This document shows positions 1 to 5,172 of a stretch of 8,919 nt of DNA, in pieces. Location: positions 1-8,919 of the forward strand of contig CAMYLL010000085.1 of the NCBI GenBank assembly GCA_947259235.1, in the 5' to 3' direction. Below the pieces are notes generated by a model, which had not been told where the DNA came from, ran no database searches, and worked only from the letters and a program-made list of their open reading frames with translations. Origin of the DNA: an uncultured Pseudodesulfovibrio sp. (GTDB lineage Bacteria; Desulfobacterota; Desulfovibrionia; Desulfovibrionales; Desulfovibrionaceae). How positions within the stretch are numbered: position 1 is the first letter of the stretch; the number at the start of each line of letters is the position of its first letter. The position numbers were made by a program, and so were the translations under genes.

Positions 1-678
1 ATGCTCAAGAGCATTGGGCATTGGGGTGCCAATGTTGAGCATGCGCTCGGCGTTCAGAGCATCAACCACGTGCTGTACATGTGGCTGGCCATGGCTATTC
101 TCTTTTCCCTCGGCCTGATCGTCCGCGGCCGCTTGCAGCTGGTCCCCGGCGGGCTGCAGAATGTCTTCGAAACCGTCATCGGCGGTCTGGAAGATTTCGT
201 CGTTTCCAACCTGGGACAGGAAGGCCGTCAGTTCATGCCGCTCCTGTGCACCATCTTCATGTTCATCCTGGTGATGAACTGGATTGGTCTCATTCCCGGT
301 TGTGATGCTCCCACCGCCAACATCAACACGCCCGCCGCCATGGCTGTCATCGTGTTCGTGTTCTACCAGGCCGTGGGTATGAAAAAATGGGGCTTCGGCT
401 ACATCAAGCATTTCATGGGCCCGGTCAGCTTCCTGGCCCCGCTCATGCTGATCCTTGAGCCCATCTCCCACCTCGCCCGCCCGCTGAGCCTGACGCTTCG
501 TCTCTTCGGCAACATCCGCGGCGAGGAAATCGTCCTGATCCTGATGTTCTTCCTGGCTCCGATCCTGGGCTCCCTGCCGATGTACTTCCTGTTCATCCTG
601 GCAAAGACCATCCAGGCGTTCATCTTCTTCATGCTGACCATGCTCTACCTGCAGGGTGCCGTCGAGCACGCTCACTAG
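1..678 (+). CDS. atpB: F0F1 ATP synthase subunit a (5' end may lie upstream)
   Basis: Subunit a of the F0 sector is the membrane stator that forms the two half-channels carrying ions to and from the c-ring. The 225 residues visible contain several hydrophobic segments (about 24-42, 78-98, 112-126, 142-156, 174-215). They include the family hallmark LRLFGN with the essential arginine at residue 167 (the E. coli Arg210 equivalent), the [12 protein letters not shown] stretch at 99-110 and a C-terminal EHAH. The window opens exactly on an ATG, so no ribosome binding site can be seen. Related Desulfovibrio proteins, as I recall them, have a few more N-terminal residues, so this ATG may be internal. 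The stop is followed 76 bases later by atpE, so the two genes are probably cotranscribed. The family call is secure; only the start is in doubt. Confidence 0.95.
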   Translation: MLKSIGHWGANVEHALGVQSINHVLYMWLAMAILFSLGLIVRGRLQLVPGGLQNVFETVIGGLEDFVVSNLGQEGRQFMPLLCTIFMFILVMNWIGLIPGCDAPTANINTPAAMAVIVFVFYQAVGMKKWGFGYIKHFMGPVSFLAPLMLILEPISHLARPLSLTLRLFGNIRGEEIVLILMFFLAPILGSLPMYFLFILAKTIQAFIFFMLTMLYLQGAVEHAH

Positions 679-704
679 GCCTGGCAGACCGTACTTTGGG
701 GAAA

Positions 705-718
705 TGGTCCTCGGACCA
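705..718 (+). other. Small intercistronic hairpin ahead of atpE
   Basis: TGGTCC (705-710) and GGACCA (713-718) form a perfect 6-bp inverted repeat with only two bases between, so the closing pair would have to open. An alternative pairing uses TTTGG near 695-699 with CCAAA at 716-720. It lies in the atpB-atpE gap just before an AT-rich stretch and the strong atpE ribosome binding site. It may protect or help translate the atpE part of the message; this is inference. Confidence 0.35.
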
Positions 719-754
719 AAACTATATTACATGATTCCATTTGGAGGATTCAAA

Positions 755-1063
755 ATGAAAATCGCTAAAATTCTGCTGACGACCCTGGCTATGGTTCTGG
801 TTGCTTCCGTTGCTTTCGCTGCTGACGGCGGCGGAGATGTCATGTCTGCCAAGGCTTACGCCACCGCCATCGGCATGGGCATCGCTGCCGGCCTGTGCGG
901 CATCGGTCAGGGCATGGGCGTCAAGGGCGCTTGCGAAGGCATCGCTCGCAACCCCGAGGCCGCTGGCCAGCTGTCCACCACCCTGATTCTTGGCCTGGCC
1001 TTCATCGAGTCCCTGGCCATTTACGCCCTGGTCGTCAACCTGATCCTGCTCTTCGTCGTCTAG
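755..1063 (+). CDS. atpE: F0F1 ATP synthase subunit c
   Basis: This is the proteolipid that forms the rotating c-ring in the membrane. I chose the ATG at 755 because GGAGG lies at 743-747, seven bases upstream; an in-frame ATG at 656 lies inside atpB and lacks such a site. The product is 102 residues. Residues 1-22 look like a cleavable signal peptide (K3/K5, a hydrophobic core, then AFA/AD). Two transmembrane helices follow, about 33-56 and 76-101, joined by a polar loop with ARNP at 64-67. E85 in the second helix is the ion-carrying carboxylate. Q52, S86 and Y90 line up with Gln32, Ser66 and Tyr70 of the Na+-binding Ilyobacter tartaricus c subunit. The N-terminal leader makes the precursor longer than the usual 75-90 residues. 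A strong terminator follows, so no other ATP synthase gene is in this unit. Confidence 0.95.
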   Translation: MKIAKILLTTLAMVLVASVAFAADGGGDVMSAKAYATAIGMGIAAGLCGIGQGMGVKGACEGIARNPEAAGQLSTTLILGLAFIESLAIYALVVNLILLFVV

Positions 1064-1087
1064 TTCCAGACTTACGACAGCTACTCT

Positions 1088-1113
1088 AAGGGAGGCTTCG
1101 GCCTCCCTTTTTT
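1088..1113 (+). terminator. Intrinsic terminator after atpE
   Basis: AAGGGAGGC (1088-1096) pairs perfectly with GCCTCCCTT (1101-1109) around a TTCG tetraloop, and the T-run continues to 1113. This is a textbook rho-independent terminator. It ends the atpBE message 68 bases before the rex start, so rex needs either read-through or its own promoter in that short gap. Confidence 0.92.
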
Positions 1114-1124
1114 AAGTCCTGATC

Positions 1125-1142
1125 TTGTTCGAAAATTCACAT
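1125..1142. promoter_or_regulatory. Candidate Rex operator upstream of rex
   Basis: The 18 bases compare with the general Rex consensus TTGTGA-N6-TCACAA. The right half, TCACAT, matches 5 of 6 and the left half, TTGTTC, matches 4 of 6, with correct spacing. The site lies between the atpE terminator and the rex start, 39 bases before the ATG, where an autoregulatory operator would be expected. The left half is degenerate and no convincing -35/-10 pair was found beside it, so this is tentative. Confidence 0.35.
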
Positions 1143-1181
1143 GGATGGGTCGGTTCCGAACACGAAAAGAGACGCGAGCAA

Positions 1182-1814
1182 ATGAAAAGCGAACATATCC
1201 CAAAGGCGACAATAGGGCGTCTGGCAGTCTACATCCAGGTCCTTGAGAACCTGCTGCGCGACGGCAACGACGTCATCTCTTCGGAGAAGCTCGCCCGTGC
1301 CTGCTCGGTGAACTCTTCACAGATACGCAAGGATCTTGCGTACTTCGGAGAGTTTGGCGTGCGAGGTGTCGGATATTATGTTCAGGAGCTCATTACCTCC
1401 ATCAAACAGTCCCTGGGCATCGACAGAGTCTGGAAGTGCGCCCTGATCGGCGTGGGCAACATGGGGACCGCCCTGTTGCGCCATCATGACTTCGAGCGCC
1501 GCGGCTTTCACATTGCCGCCGCTTTCGACTGCGACCCGGACAAGATCGGCCGGGAGTTCGAGGATCTCGAAATCGTCTGTCCGACCCATCTGGTGGAGCA
1601 GGCCCCGGAGCTGGGCCTTGAGATAGGCATCATCACCACCCCCCCGGACCGTGCCCAGCGCGCCGCCAACCATCTGGTGGACGCCAACATCAGGGGCATC
1701 ATCAACTTCGCTCCGGCGCGGATCAACGTGCCGTCCCACATTCCCGTCGAGTACGTCGATTTCTTCGACCACCTCTACTCCATCGCCTTCCAGATAACTC
1801 TGGGCAACGATTAG
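1182..1814 (+). CDS. rex: Redox-sensing transcriptional repressor Rex
   Basis: Rex is a cytoplasmic dimer that binds DNA when NAD+ is high and lets go when NADH accumulates, tying energy genes to redox state. The 210-residue product has the expected two parts. An N-terminal winged helix (about 1-68) contains the family signature around RKDLAYFGEFGVRGVGY. A Rossmann domain (about 84-205) has the dinucleotide loop G90-V-G92-N-M-G95 and an acidic residue, D116, at the end of the second strand (AAAFDCD). I chose ATG 1182 because family members begin shortly before the IPKATI...RL helix. A TTG at 1125 would add 19 residues that do not look conserved and would put the operator candidate inside the gene. 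The ribosome binding site is weak (GAGA/GCGAG). rex beside atpBE is also the order in Desulfovibrio vulgaris as I recall it, where Rex has been reported to repress sulfate-reduction genes such as sat. Confidence 0.95.
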   Translation: MKSEHIPKATIGRLAVYIQVLENLLRDGNDVISSEKLARACSVNSSQIRKDLAYFGEFGVRGVGYYVQELITSIKQSLGIDRVWKCALIGVGNMGTALLRHHDFERRGFHIAAAFDCDPDKIGREFEDLEIVCPTHLVEQAPELGLEIGIITTPPDRAQRAANHLVDANIRGIINFAPARINVPSHIPVEYVDFFDHLYSIAFQITLGND

Positions 1815-1928
1815 AAAACCGCGCTTTACCCTTCGTTTCCGCATCCGAAGTGAGGCTTTCCTCCTTCGTGGCTTGGAGCGTGTTGCGCGCTGTGTGATGG
1901 AATGAGCGTGAGGATCACTGTGTTCAAT

Positions 1929-1972
1929 CGCCCACGGCCCGGCCTCGAGAACTCGGGGCCGGGCCGTGGGCG
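1929..1972. terminator. Very long perfect hairpin between convergent genes
   Basis: Bases 1929-1949 pair with 1952-1972 almost without fault (one G-T pair at 1945/1956), giving a GC-rich stem of about 20 bp with a tiny loop. It sits between the ends of rex (+) and the response regulator gene (-), so it probably ends both transcripts. The T-tracts are poor on both sides (GTTT on +, ATTG on -). The 114 bases before it (1815-1928) contain no gene I can support, only a small CTTCG/CGAAG inverted repeat at 1831-1850. Confidence 0.7.
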
Positions 1973-1990
1973 TTTGGGTGCGGGCGGGGA

Positions 1991-2677
1991 TCAGGAACGG
2001 AAGCGGTAGCCAACGCCCCGGACGGTTTCTATCCAGTCGGCATAGGGGCCCAGCTTCTGACGCAGCCGCCTGACATGGGTGTCCACGGTGCGGGAGTATC
2101 CTTCAAAGTGCGTGTCCCAGACCGTGTCCAGCAGGTGGTCGCGGGTCTGGACCTTGCCGCTTCCCGAAATGAGTACGGATAGGAGCTTGAATTCCGTGGC
2201 CGTGAGGGGGACTTCCTCCTCGTCCACGGCGACCTGATGGGCTTCAAAATCTATGTGCAGTCCTTCGCGTTCCCATGCCTTGGGGCCTGGGGCCTCCTTG
2301 CCGCCGGAGCGTCGCAGCACGGCTTTGATGCGCAGGATCAGCTCTCGGGGGGAAAAGGGTTTGACGATGTAGTCGTCAGCGCCCAGTTCCAGGCCGACGA
2401 TCTTGTCGATCTCCTCGCCCTTGGCGGTGAGCATGATGACGGGGATGCGCGACAGCTTCGCCTCGCCCTTGATGCGGCGGCACACCTCCAGCCCGTCCAT
2501 GCCGGGCATCATCAGGTCGAGCAGGACGATGTCGGGCCTGATGGCGTCGGCCAGGGCAAGCCCTGCAGCGCCATCCTCGGCGGCCGATACATCGAACCCG
2601 GCGGAGGAGAGGTTGTACTTGAGCAGTTCACGGGTATCTTTGTGGTCTTCAACCACAAGTATTTTCTGGGCGGACAC
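1991..2677 (-). CDS. OmpR/PhoB-family response regulator, orphan
   Basis: This is a two-component DNA-binding response regulator of 228 residues. The receiver domain (about 4-120) has the acid pair E10/D11, the phosphorylated aspartate D54 (LLDLMMPGMDG), T84 (LTA) and K106 (VKPFSP), so all catalytic positions are intact. The winged-helix output domain (about 137-226) contains LTATEFKLL and RTVDTHVRRLRQKLG. I chose the GTG at 2677 because AAGGAGG (2684-2690 on the minus strand) lies six bases before it; the TTG at 2698 would place that ribosome binding site inside the gene. The overall sequence most resembles PhoB/PhoP, but the phosphate role is not proven. The gene is convergent with rex and divergent from a small gene, so no histidine kinase is adjacent. 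GTNAC direct repeats upstream suggest it binds its own promoter. Confidence 0.92.
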   Translation of the reverse strand: MSAQKILVVEDHKDTRELLKYNLSSAGFDVSAAEDGAAGLALADAIRPDIVLLDLMMPGMDGLEVCRRIKGEAKLSRIPVIMLTAKGEEIDKIVGLELGADDYIVKPFSPRELILRIKAVLRRSGGKEAPGPKAWEREGLHIDFEAHQVAVDEEEVPLTATEFKLLSVLISGSGKVQTRDHLLDTVWDTHFEGYSRTVDTHVRRLRQKLGPYADWIETVRGVGYRFRS

Positions 2678-2742
2678 TGTGCGCCTCCTTGCGGGCAATG
2701 AATTGTTACGGCCTGCTATAGCGTACTATTGATCGTCGCAGT

Positions 2743-2779
2743 GTTACAAACAGGTAACTTTATCGTAACGAAATGTCAC
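2743..2779 (-). promoter_or_regulatory. Pho-box-like array of GTNAC direct repeats
   Basis: Read on the minus strand toward the response regulator gene, the units are GTGAC (2779-2775), GTTAC (2769-2765), GTTAC (2758-2754) and GTAAC (2747-2743). Start-to-start spacings are 10, 11 and 11 bases. PhoB/PhoP-type regulators bind direct repeats at 11-bp spacing, once per helical turn, with conserved cores such as CTGTCAT or TTAACA. The array lies about 65-100 bases upstream of the GTG start. This suggests autoregulation. A clear -10 element was not found; TATAGC at 2715-2720 (minus strand) is a weak candidate. Confidence 0.5.
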
Positions 2780-2890
2780 TGATTTCCACAAATAGATGAG
2801 GTGGGAGCTGCAATGCGTGAGCTGGAGCGGTCCGGTGGCAGGGATTTCAACGCACTGATTTTGCGGTATGAAATAATTCAAATGCCCCCT

Positions 2891-2917
2891 TAAGGGGTTT
2901 GCCTGTCCGGCCGATAG
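2891..2917 (+). promoter_or_regulatory. Candidate sigma-28 (FliA) flagellar promoter
   Basis: The -35 element TAAGGGGT (2891-2898) and the -10 element GCCGATAG (2910-2917) are separated by exactly 11 bases. The known FliA consensus is TAAAGTTT-N11-GCCGATAA. The -10 matches 7 of 8, the -35 matches 5 of 8 including TAA and G, and the spacing is ideal. Transcription would begin near 2924, about 40 bases before the small gene at 2964. A 12-bp palindrome, CCCCTTAAGGGG (2886-2897), overlaps the -35. Confidence 0.6.
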
Positions 2918-2963
2918 AACAAGTAACTCGGCAGCGATGCCATACTCGGGACGGGAGACACGC

Positions 2964-3179
2964 ATGTACTACCACGGATTCGACAAGAAATTCCCCTCGG
3001 GAAGCAAATACTGGACGCTGTATGACGACCAACTCATCGGGATGCTGTTCTCGAAGGTGGTCAACAAGACCTTGAGCGTGGAGATGGCCGGCAGTGATTC
3101 CGAAGAACTGGTCGACGAGATGGTGCATAATCTGTTCGACCTGTGCTTCTACATCAACAAGGATTTCCACGACTGCTAA
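2964..3179 (+). CDS. Small acidic protein of unknown function
   Basis: I do not recognise this 71-residue protein. I chose ATG 2964 because GGGAG (2953-2957) lies six bases upstream; an in-frame ATG at 2937 has no ribosome binding site and would add nine residues. The product is acidic (12 Asp/Glu against 6 Lys and no Arg). It is rich in aromatic residues near the N-terminus (YY, F, F, Y, W, Y within residues 2-20), and has a probable amphipathic helix at about 46-64 (SEELVDEMVHNLFDL) and a terminal Cys71. There is no signal peptide or convincing transmembrane segment, so it is probably cytoplasmic. A FliA-type promoter sits about 40 bases before the start and a strong terminator follows, so it is a monocistronic unit. 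That suggests co-expression with late flagellar or chemotaxis genes, perhaps as a small regulator or adaptor, but the function is not established. Confidence 0.75.
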   Translation: MYYHGFDKKFPSGSKYWTLYDDQLIGMLFSKVVNKTLSVEMAGSDSEELVDEMVHNLFDLCFYINKDFHDC

Positions 3180-3203
3180 TAGCGGAACCCTTCTCATCCA
3201 TTT

Positions 3204-3236
3204 GAAGAAAGCCCGGCGTTGTGCCGGGCTTTCTTC
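3204..3236. terminator. Bidirectional terminator, 14-bp perfect stem
   Basis: Bases 3204-3217 (GAAGAAAGCCCGGC) pair perfectly with 3223-3236 around the loop GTTGT. The A/T-rich base of the stem supplies a T-rich run on either strand (CTTTCTTC). It stands between the small gene ending at 3179 (+) and the aminotransferase gene ending at 3261 (-) and should serve both. Confidence 0.88.
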
Positions 3237-3260
3237 GTTGGTGCGGGAAATCGAGAGGCG

Positions 3261-4424
3261 CTAGAGGCCGAGAGAACGTTTGACCGCTTCGATAACGTCG
3301 GCCACGTCGGCATCCGTCAGCTTGGCGGACAGGGGCAGGCTCACGGTCTGGCGTCCGAGGCGTGTCGCATTGGGCGTGTCCTCAAGCTCCCAGCCGAACC
3401 GGTCGCGGTAGTAGGGCTGTTCTGGGATGCTCATGTAGTGGACGCCGACGCCGATGCCTTCCCTGGTGATGCGCACGAGGAAGTCGTCGCGCTCCACGCC
3501 GCACTGCTCCGGGTCCACCATGATGGTGTAGAGATGGCGGGCGTGACGCGTGTTCGGCTCCTCGGGCGCGGGCAGGCCGATGGGAAGATCGGCAAAGGCC
3601 GCGTTGTAGGCGTCCCATATCTCGCAGCGGCGGAGAAAATAGTCGTCGATCCGCTTGAGCTGGTGGATGCCGATGGCGGCCTGGATGTCCATCATGTTGT
3701 ATTTGAAACCCGCCTCGACGACCTGGTAGTGCTTGTAGCCTTCGTCGGAGAACCGTTTCCATGCGTCGGCGCTCATGCCGTGCAGGCCGAGCACCTTGAC
3801 GTGACGGATGGCGTCCTCGCCTGCGGCTACGACCATGCCACCCTCGCCCGTGCAGATATTCTTCGTGACATAGAAGCTGAAGCAGCCGAAGTCGCCGAAG
3901 GTTCCGGCATGGCGGCCCTTATAGATCGTTTCTATGGCGTGGGCGCAGTCCTCCACAACCTTGAGCCCGTGCTCGGAGGCGATGTCCATGATCGGGTCCA
4001 TGTCGCAGCTGCGGCCCGCAAAGTGGACGGGCAGGATGGCCCGCGTGCGGTCGGTGATCTTGTCGCGGATGCTGGCGGGGTCGATGTTCTGGGTGAGCGG
4101 GTCTACGTCGGCCAGCACCGGGGTGCATCCGGCGTGGATGATGGCGTTGACGGAGGCGCAGAAGGTCAGGGGCGTGGTGATGACCTCGTCCCCCGGCTCA
4201 AGCCCCAGGGCCACAAGGCTCAGGTGCAGGGCGGCCGTGCAGGAGTTGCACGCTGCGGAGTAGGGCGCGCCCACATAGGCGGAAAAGTCCTTCTCGAACC
4301 GGGCGACCTTGGGCCCGGTGCCGAGCCAGCCTGTCTCCATGGACGCCACGACCTCGTCGATCTCGTCCTGTTCGATGCGCGGGGAGCCGAAGATAAGGAA
4401 TTTGTCTTTTGTACGAACGGGCAT
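3261..4424 (-). CDS. DegT/DnrJ/EryC1/StrS (ArnB-like) sugar aminotransferase
   Basis: This is a PLP-dependent enzyme that transfers an amino group, usually from glutamate, to a 4-keto (or 3-keto) nucleotide sugar for surface polysaccharide or glycan synthesis. The 387-residue length is normal for the family. Landmarks are GWLGTGPKVARFE (32-44), the PLP-ring contact D159 in VEDCAHA, the Schiff-base lysine K188 in FSFYVTKNICTGEGG, and the later block GFKYNMMDIQAAIG (239-252). These stretches resemble E. coli ArnB (UDP-4-amino-4-deoxy-L-arabinose synthase) closely, but no other arn gene is near, so the substrate is open. I chose ATG 4424 because AGGTGA lies eight bases upstream; an ATG at 4445 is possible and adds seven residues. 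The gene is alone, flanked by a terminator downstream and a long divergent region upstream. Confidence 0.9.
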   Translation of the reverse strand: MPVRTKDKFLIFGSPRIEQDEIDEVVASMETGWLGTGPKVARFEKDFSAYVGAPYSAACNSCTAALHLSLVALGLEPGDEVITTPLTFCASVNAIIHAGCTPVLADVDPLTQNIDPASIRDKITDRTRAILPVHFAGRSCDMDPIMDIASEHGLKVVEDCAHAIETIYKGRHAGTFGDFGCFSFYVTKNICTGEGGMVVAAGEDAIRHVKVLGLHGMSADAWKRFSDEGYKHYQVVEAGFKYNMMDIQAAIGIHQLKRIDDYFLRRCEIWDAYNAAFADLPIGLPAPEEPNTRHARHLYTIMVDPEQCGVERDDFLVRITREGIGVGVHYMSIPEQPYYRDRFGWELEDTPNATRLGRQTVSLPLSAKLTDADVADVIEAVKRSLGL

Positions 4425-4633
4425 ACTCACAATCACCTGTTGCATTGTTTCAAATCCAGTGGCGAGACGTAGCAGATAAAATCCTGGCGGTAAATATCGG
4501 CAACGGGGTGGCCGAATGGATATCCGGGGACCTCCAGCCCAATATTGGGGAGCGCAGCAGCGGCACAGCGTGGCGCACGCGCCCAGCTGCGGCCCTGGCA
4601 GGGAGGATGAGCATGACGAGCCAGATAAAACGG

Positions 4634-4661
4634 TTCACAGATTCTGTATGCTATGTATACT
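4634..4661 (+). promoter_or_regulatory. Sigma-70-type promoter for hisI-hisG
   Basis: TTCACA (4634-4639, 5 of 6 against TTGACA) and TATACT (4656-4661, 5 of 6 against TATAAT) are 16 bases apart in an AT-rich island. The predicted start near 4668 gives a leader of about 130 bases before the hisI ATG. It faces the right way and is the best housekeeping promoter I see in the window. Confidence 0.6.
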
Positions 4662-4708
4662 CATACTACGCAGGGACGGGATTGCGGCGATCAGGTGTCC
4701 TTTCAATC

Positions 4709-4750
4709 GGCGAGTTGCGCTTTATTCGGGCTTTCGCTATGTAACTCGCC
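4709..4750 (+). other. Stem-loop in the hisI-hisG leader
   Basis: GGCGAGTT (4709-4716) is an exact inverted repeat of AACTCGCC (4743-4750). Two more pairs extend it (one of them G-T), leaving a loop of about 22 bases. It lies inside the predicted hisI leader, 47 bases before the start codon. No T-run follows, so it is not an intrinsic terminator. No run of histidine codons lies ahead of it, so a classical his attenuator is not supported. It may be a protein- or RNA-binding structure. Confidence 0.4.
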
Positions 4751-4797
4751 CGGTCGACGCACTGGCCGGGATAAAATCATCTGATACGAGGTACCGC

Positions 4798-5172
4798 ATG
4801 ATCAGACCGGATTTTGAGAAAATGAAGGGGCTCGTCCCTGCCATCGCCCAGGACGCCGAAACCGGCGAGGTCCTGATGATGGCCTACATGAACGAGGATT
4901 CCTGGGACAAGACACTGGAGACGGGGGAGGTCCATTACTGGAGCCGCAGCCGTCAGGAGCTATGGCATAAGGGCGGTACCTCAGGCCATACGCAGAAGGT
5001 GAAGTCGATCCGCATCGATTGCGACGACGACACCGTGGTCATTCTCATCGAGCAGATCGGCGGCGCGGCCTGTCACAAGGGCTACCGCAGCTGCTTCTTC
5101 CGCGAACTCAAGGACGGCGAGGTCACCACGTGCTCTCCGCTCGTCTTCGACCCCAAAGAGGTGTATAAATAA
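4798..5172 (+). CDS. hisI: Phosphoribosyl-AMP cyclohydrolase
   Basis: HisI opens the adenine ring of phosphoribosyl-AMP, the third step of histidine synthesis, as a metal-dependent cytoplasmic dimer. The 124 residues carry the core signatures: [19 protein letters not shown] (46-64), the metal motif D74-C75-D76-x-D78, and C92/C99 in [10 protein letters not shown]. These are the known Mg2+ (three Asp) and Zn2+ (three Cys) ligands, and all are present. The protein is the single-domain form, so the HisE pyrophosphohydrolase step is encoded elsewhere. ATG 4798 has GAGGT (4788-4792) five bases upstream. A longer frame open from 4516 runs through the promoter and leader and is not credible. The stop overlaps the hisG ATG by one base (TAATG), so the two are translationally coupled. 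Confidence 0.96.
   Translation: MIRPDFEKMKGLVPAIAQDAETGEVLMMAYMNEDSWDKTLETGEVHYWSRSRQELWHKGGTSGHTQKVKSIRIDCDDDTVVILIEQIGGAACHKGYRSCFFRELKDGEVTTCSPLVFDPKEVYK

Larger units (their letters stand above)
4425..4797. other. Long divergent intergenic region, no gene supported
   Basis: These 373 bases separate the aminotransferase gene (-) from hisI (+). They hold a sigma-70-type promoter and a leader stem-loop for hisI, listed separately. They also hold a perfect 12-bp palindrome CCCAATATTGGG (4538-4549) and the motif CAGATAAAA twice (4473-4481 and 4622-4630), with a related GGATAAAAT at 4769-4777. Short open frames exist on both strands but none is convincing. No promoter facing the aminotransferase was found beyond a lone GCCGATAT (minus strand, 4501-4494) without a matching -35. 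Confidence 0.6.

Noticed and set aside
656..754. Upstream in-frame ATG that would lengthen atpE to 135 residues
   Set aside because: It starts inside atpB, lacks a ribosome binding site, and the added residues are unlike any c subunit; ATG 755 has a strong site.
1815..1928. Possible small RNA gene after rex
   Set aside because: No promoter or conserved structure was visible, only a short CTTCG/CGAAG repeat; it is more likely the rex 3' region.
2900..2963. Possible c-di-GMP (GEMM) riboswitch before the small gene, suggested by GTTTGCC and CTCGG words
   Set aside because: The conserved GEMM core and paired elements are absent, and the words overlap the better-supported FliA promoter.
3219..4472. 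417-residue open frame on the + strand opposite the aminotransferase
   Set aside because: It is an antisense shadow of a well-supported gene, with no recognisable motifs and strongly biased composition.
4494..4501. GCCGATAT on the minus strand as a second FliA promoter for the aminotransferase
   Set aside because: The -10-like word is there, but the required -35 position reads TCCATTCG, a poor match; probably chance.
4450..4638. 62-residue minus-strand frame with a hydrophobic start upstream of the aminotransferase
   Set aside because: It has a GTG start without a ribosome binding site and an Arg/Ala/Pro-rich body typical of chance frames in GC-rich DNA.
4613..4744. 43-codon open frame with GGAGG six bases upstream and a Tyr-rich stretch, resembling a leader peptide for hisI
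   Set aside because: The best promoter (4634-4661) lies inside it, so the predicted transcript starts after its ATG. The tyrosine codons come from the AT-rich promoter, and there are no His codons.
4516..4797. N-terminal extension of HisI to 218 residues
   Set aside because: It crosses the promoter and leader stem-loop, resembles no HisI domain, and ATG 4798 has a good ribosome binding site.
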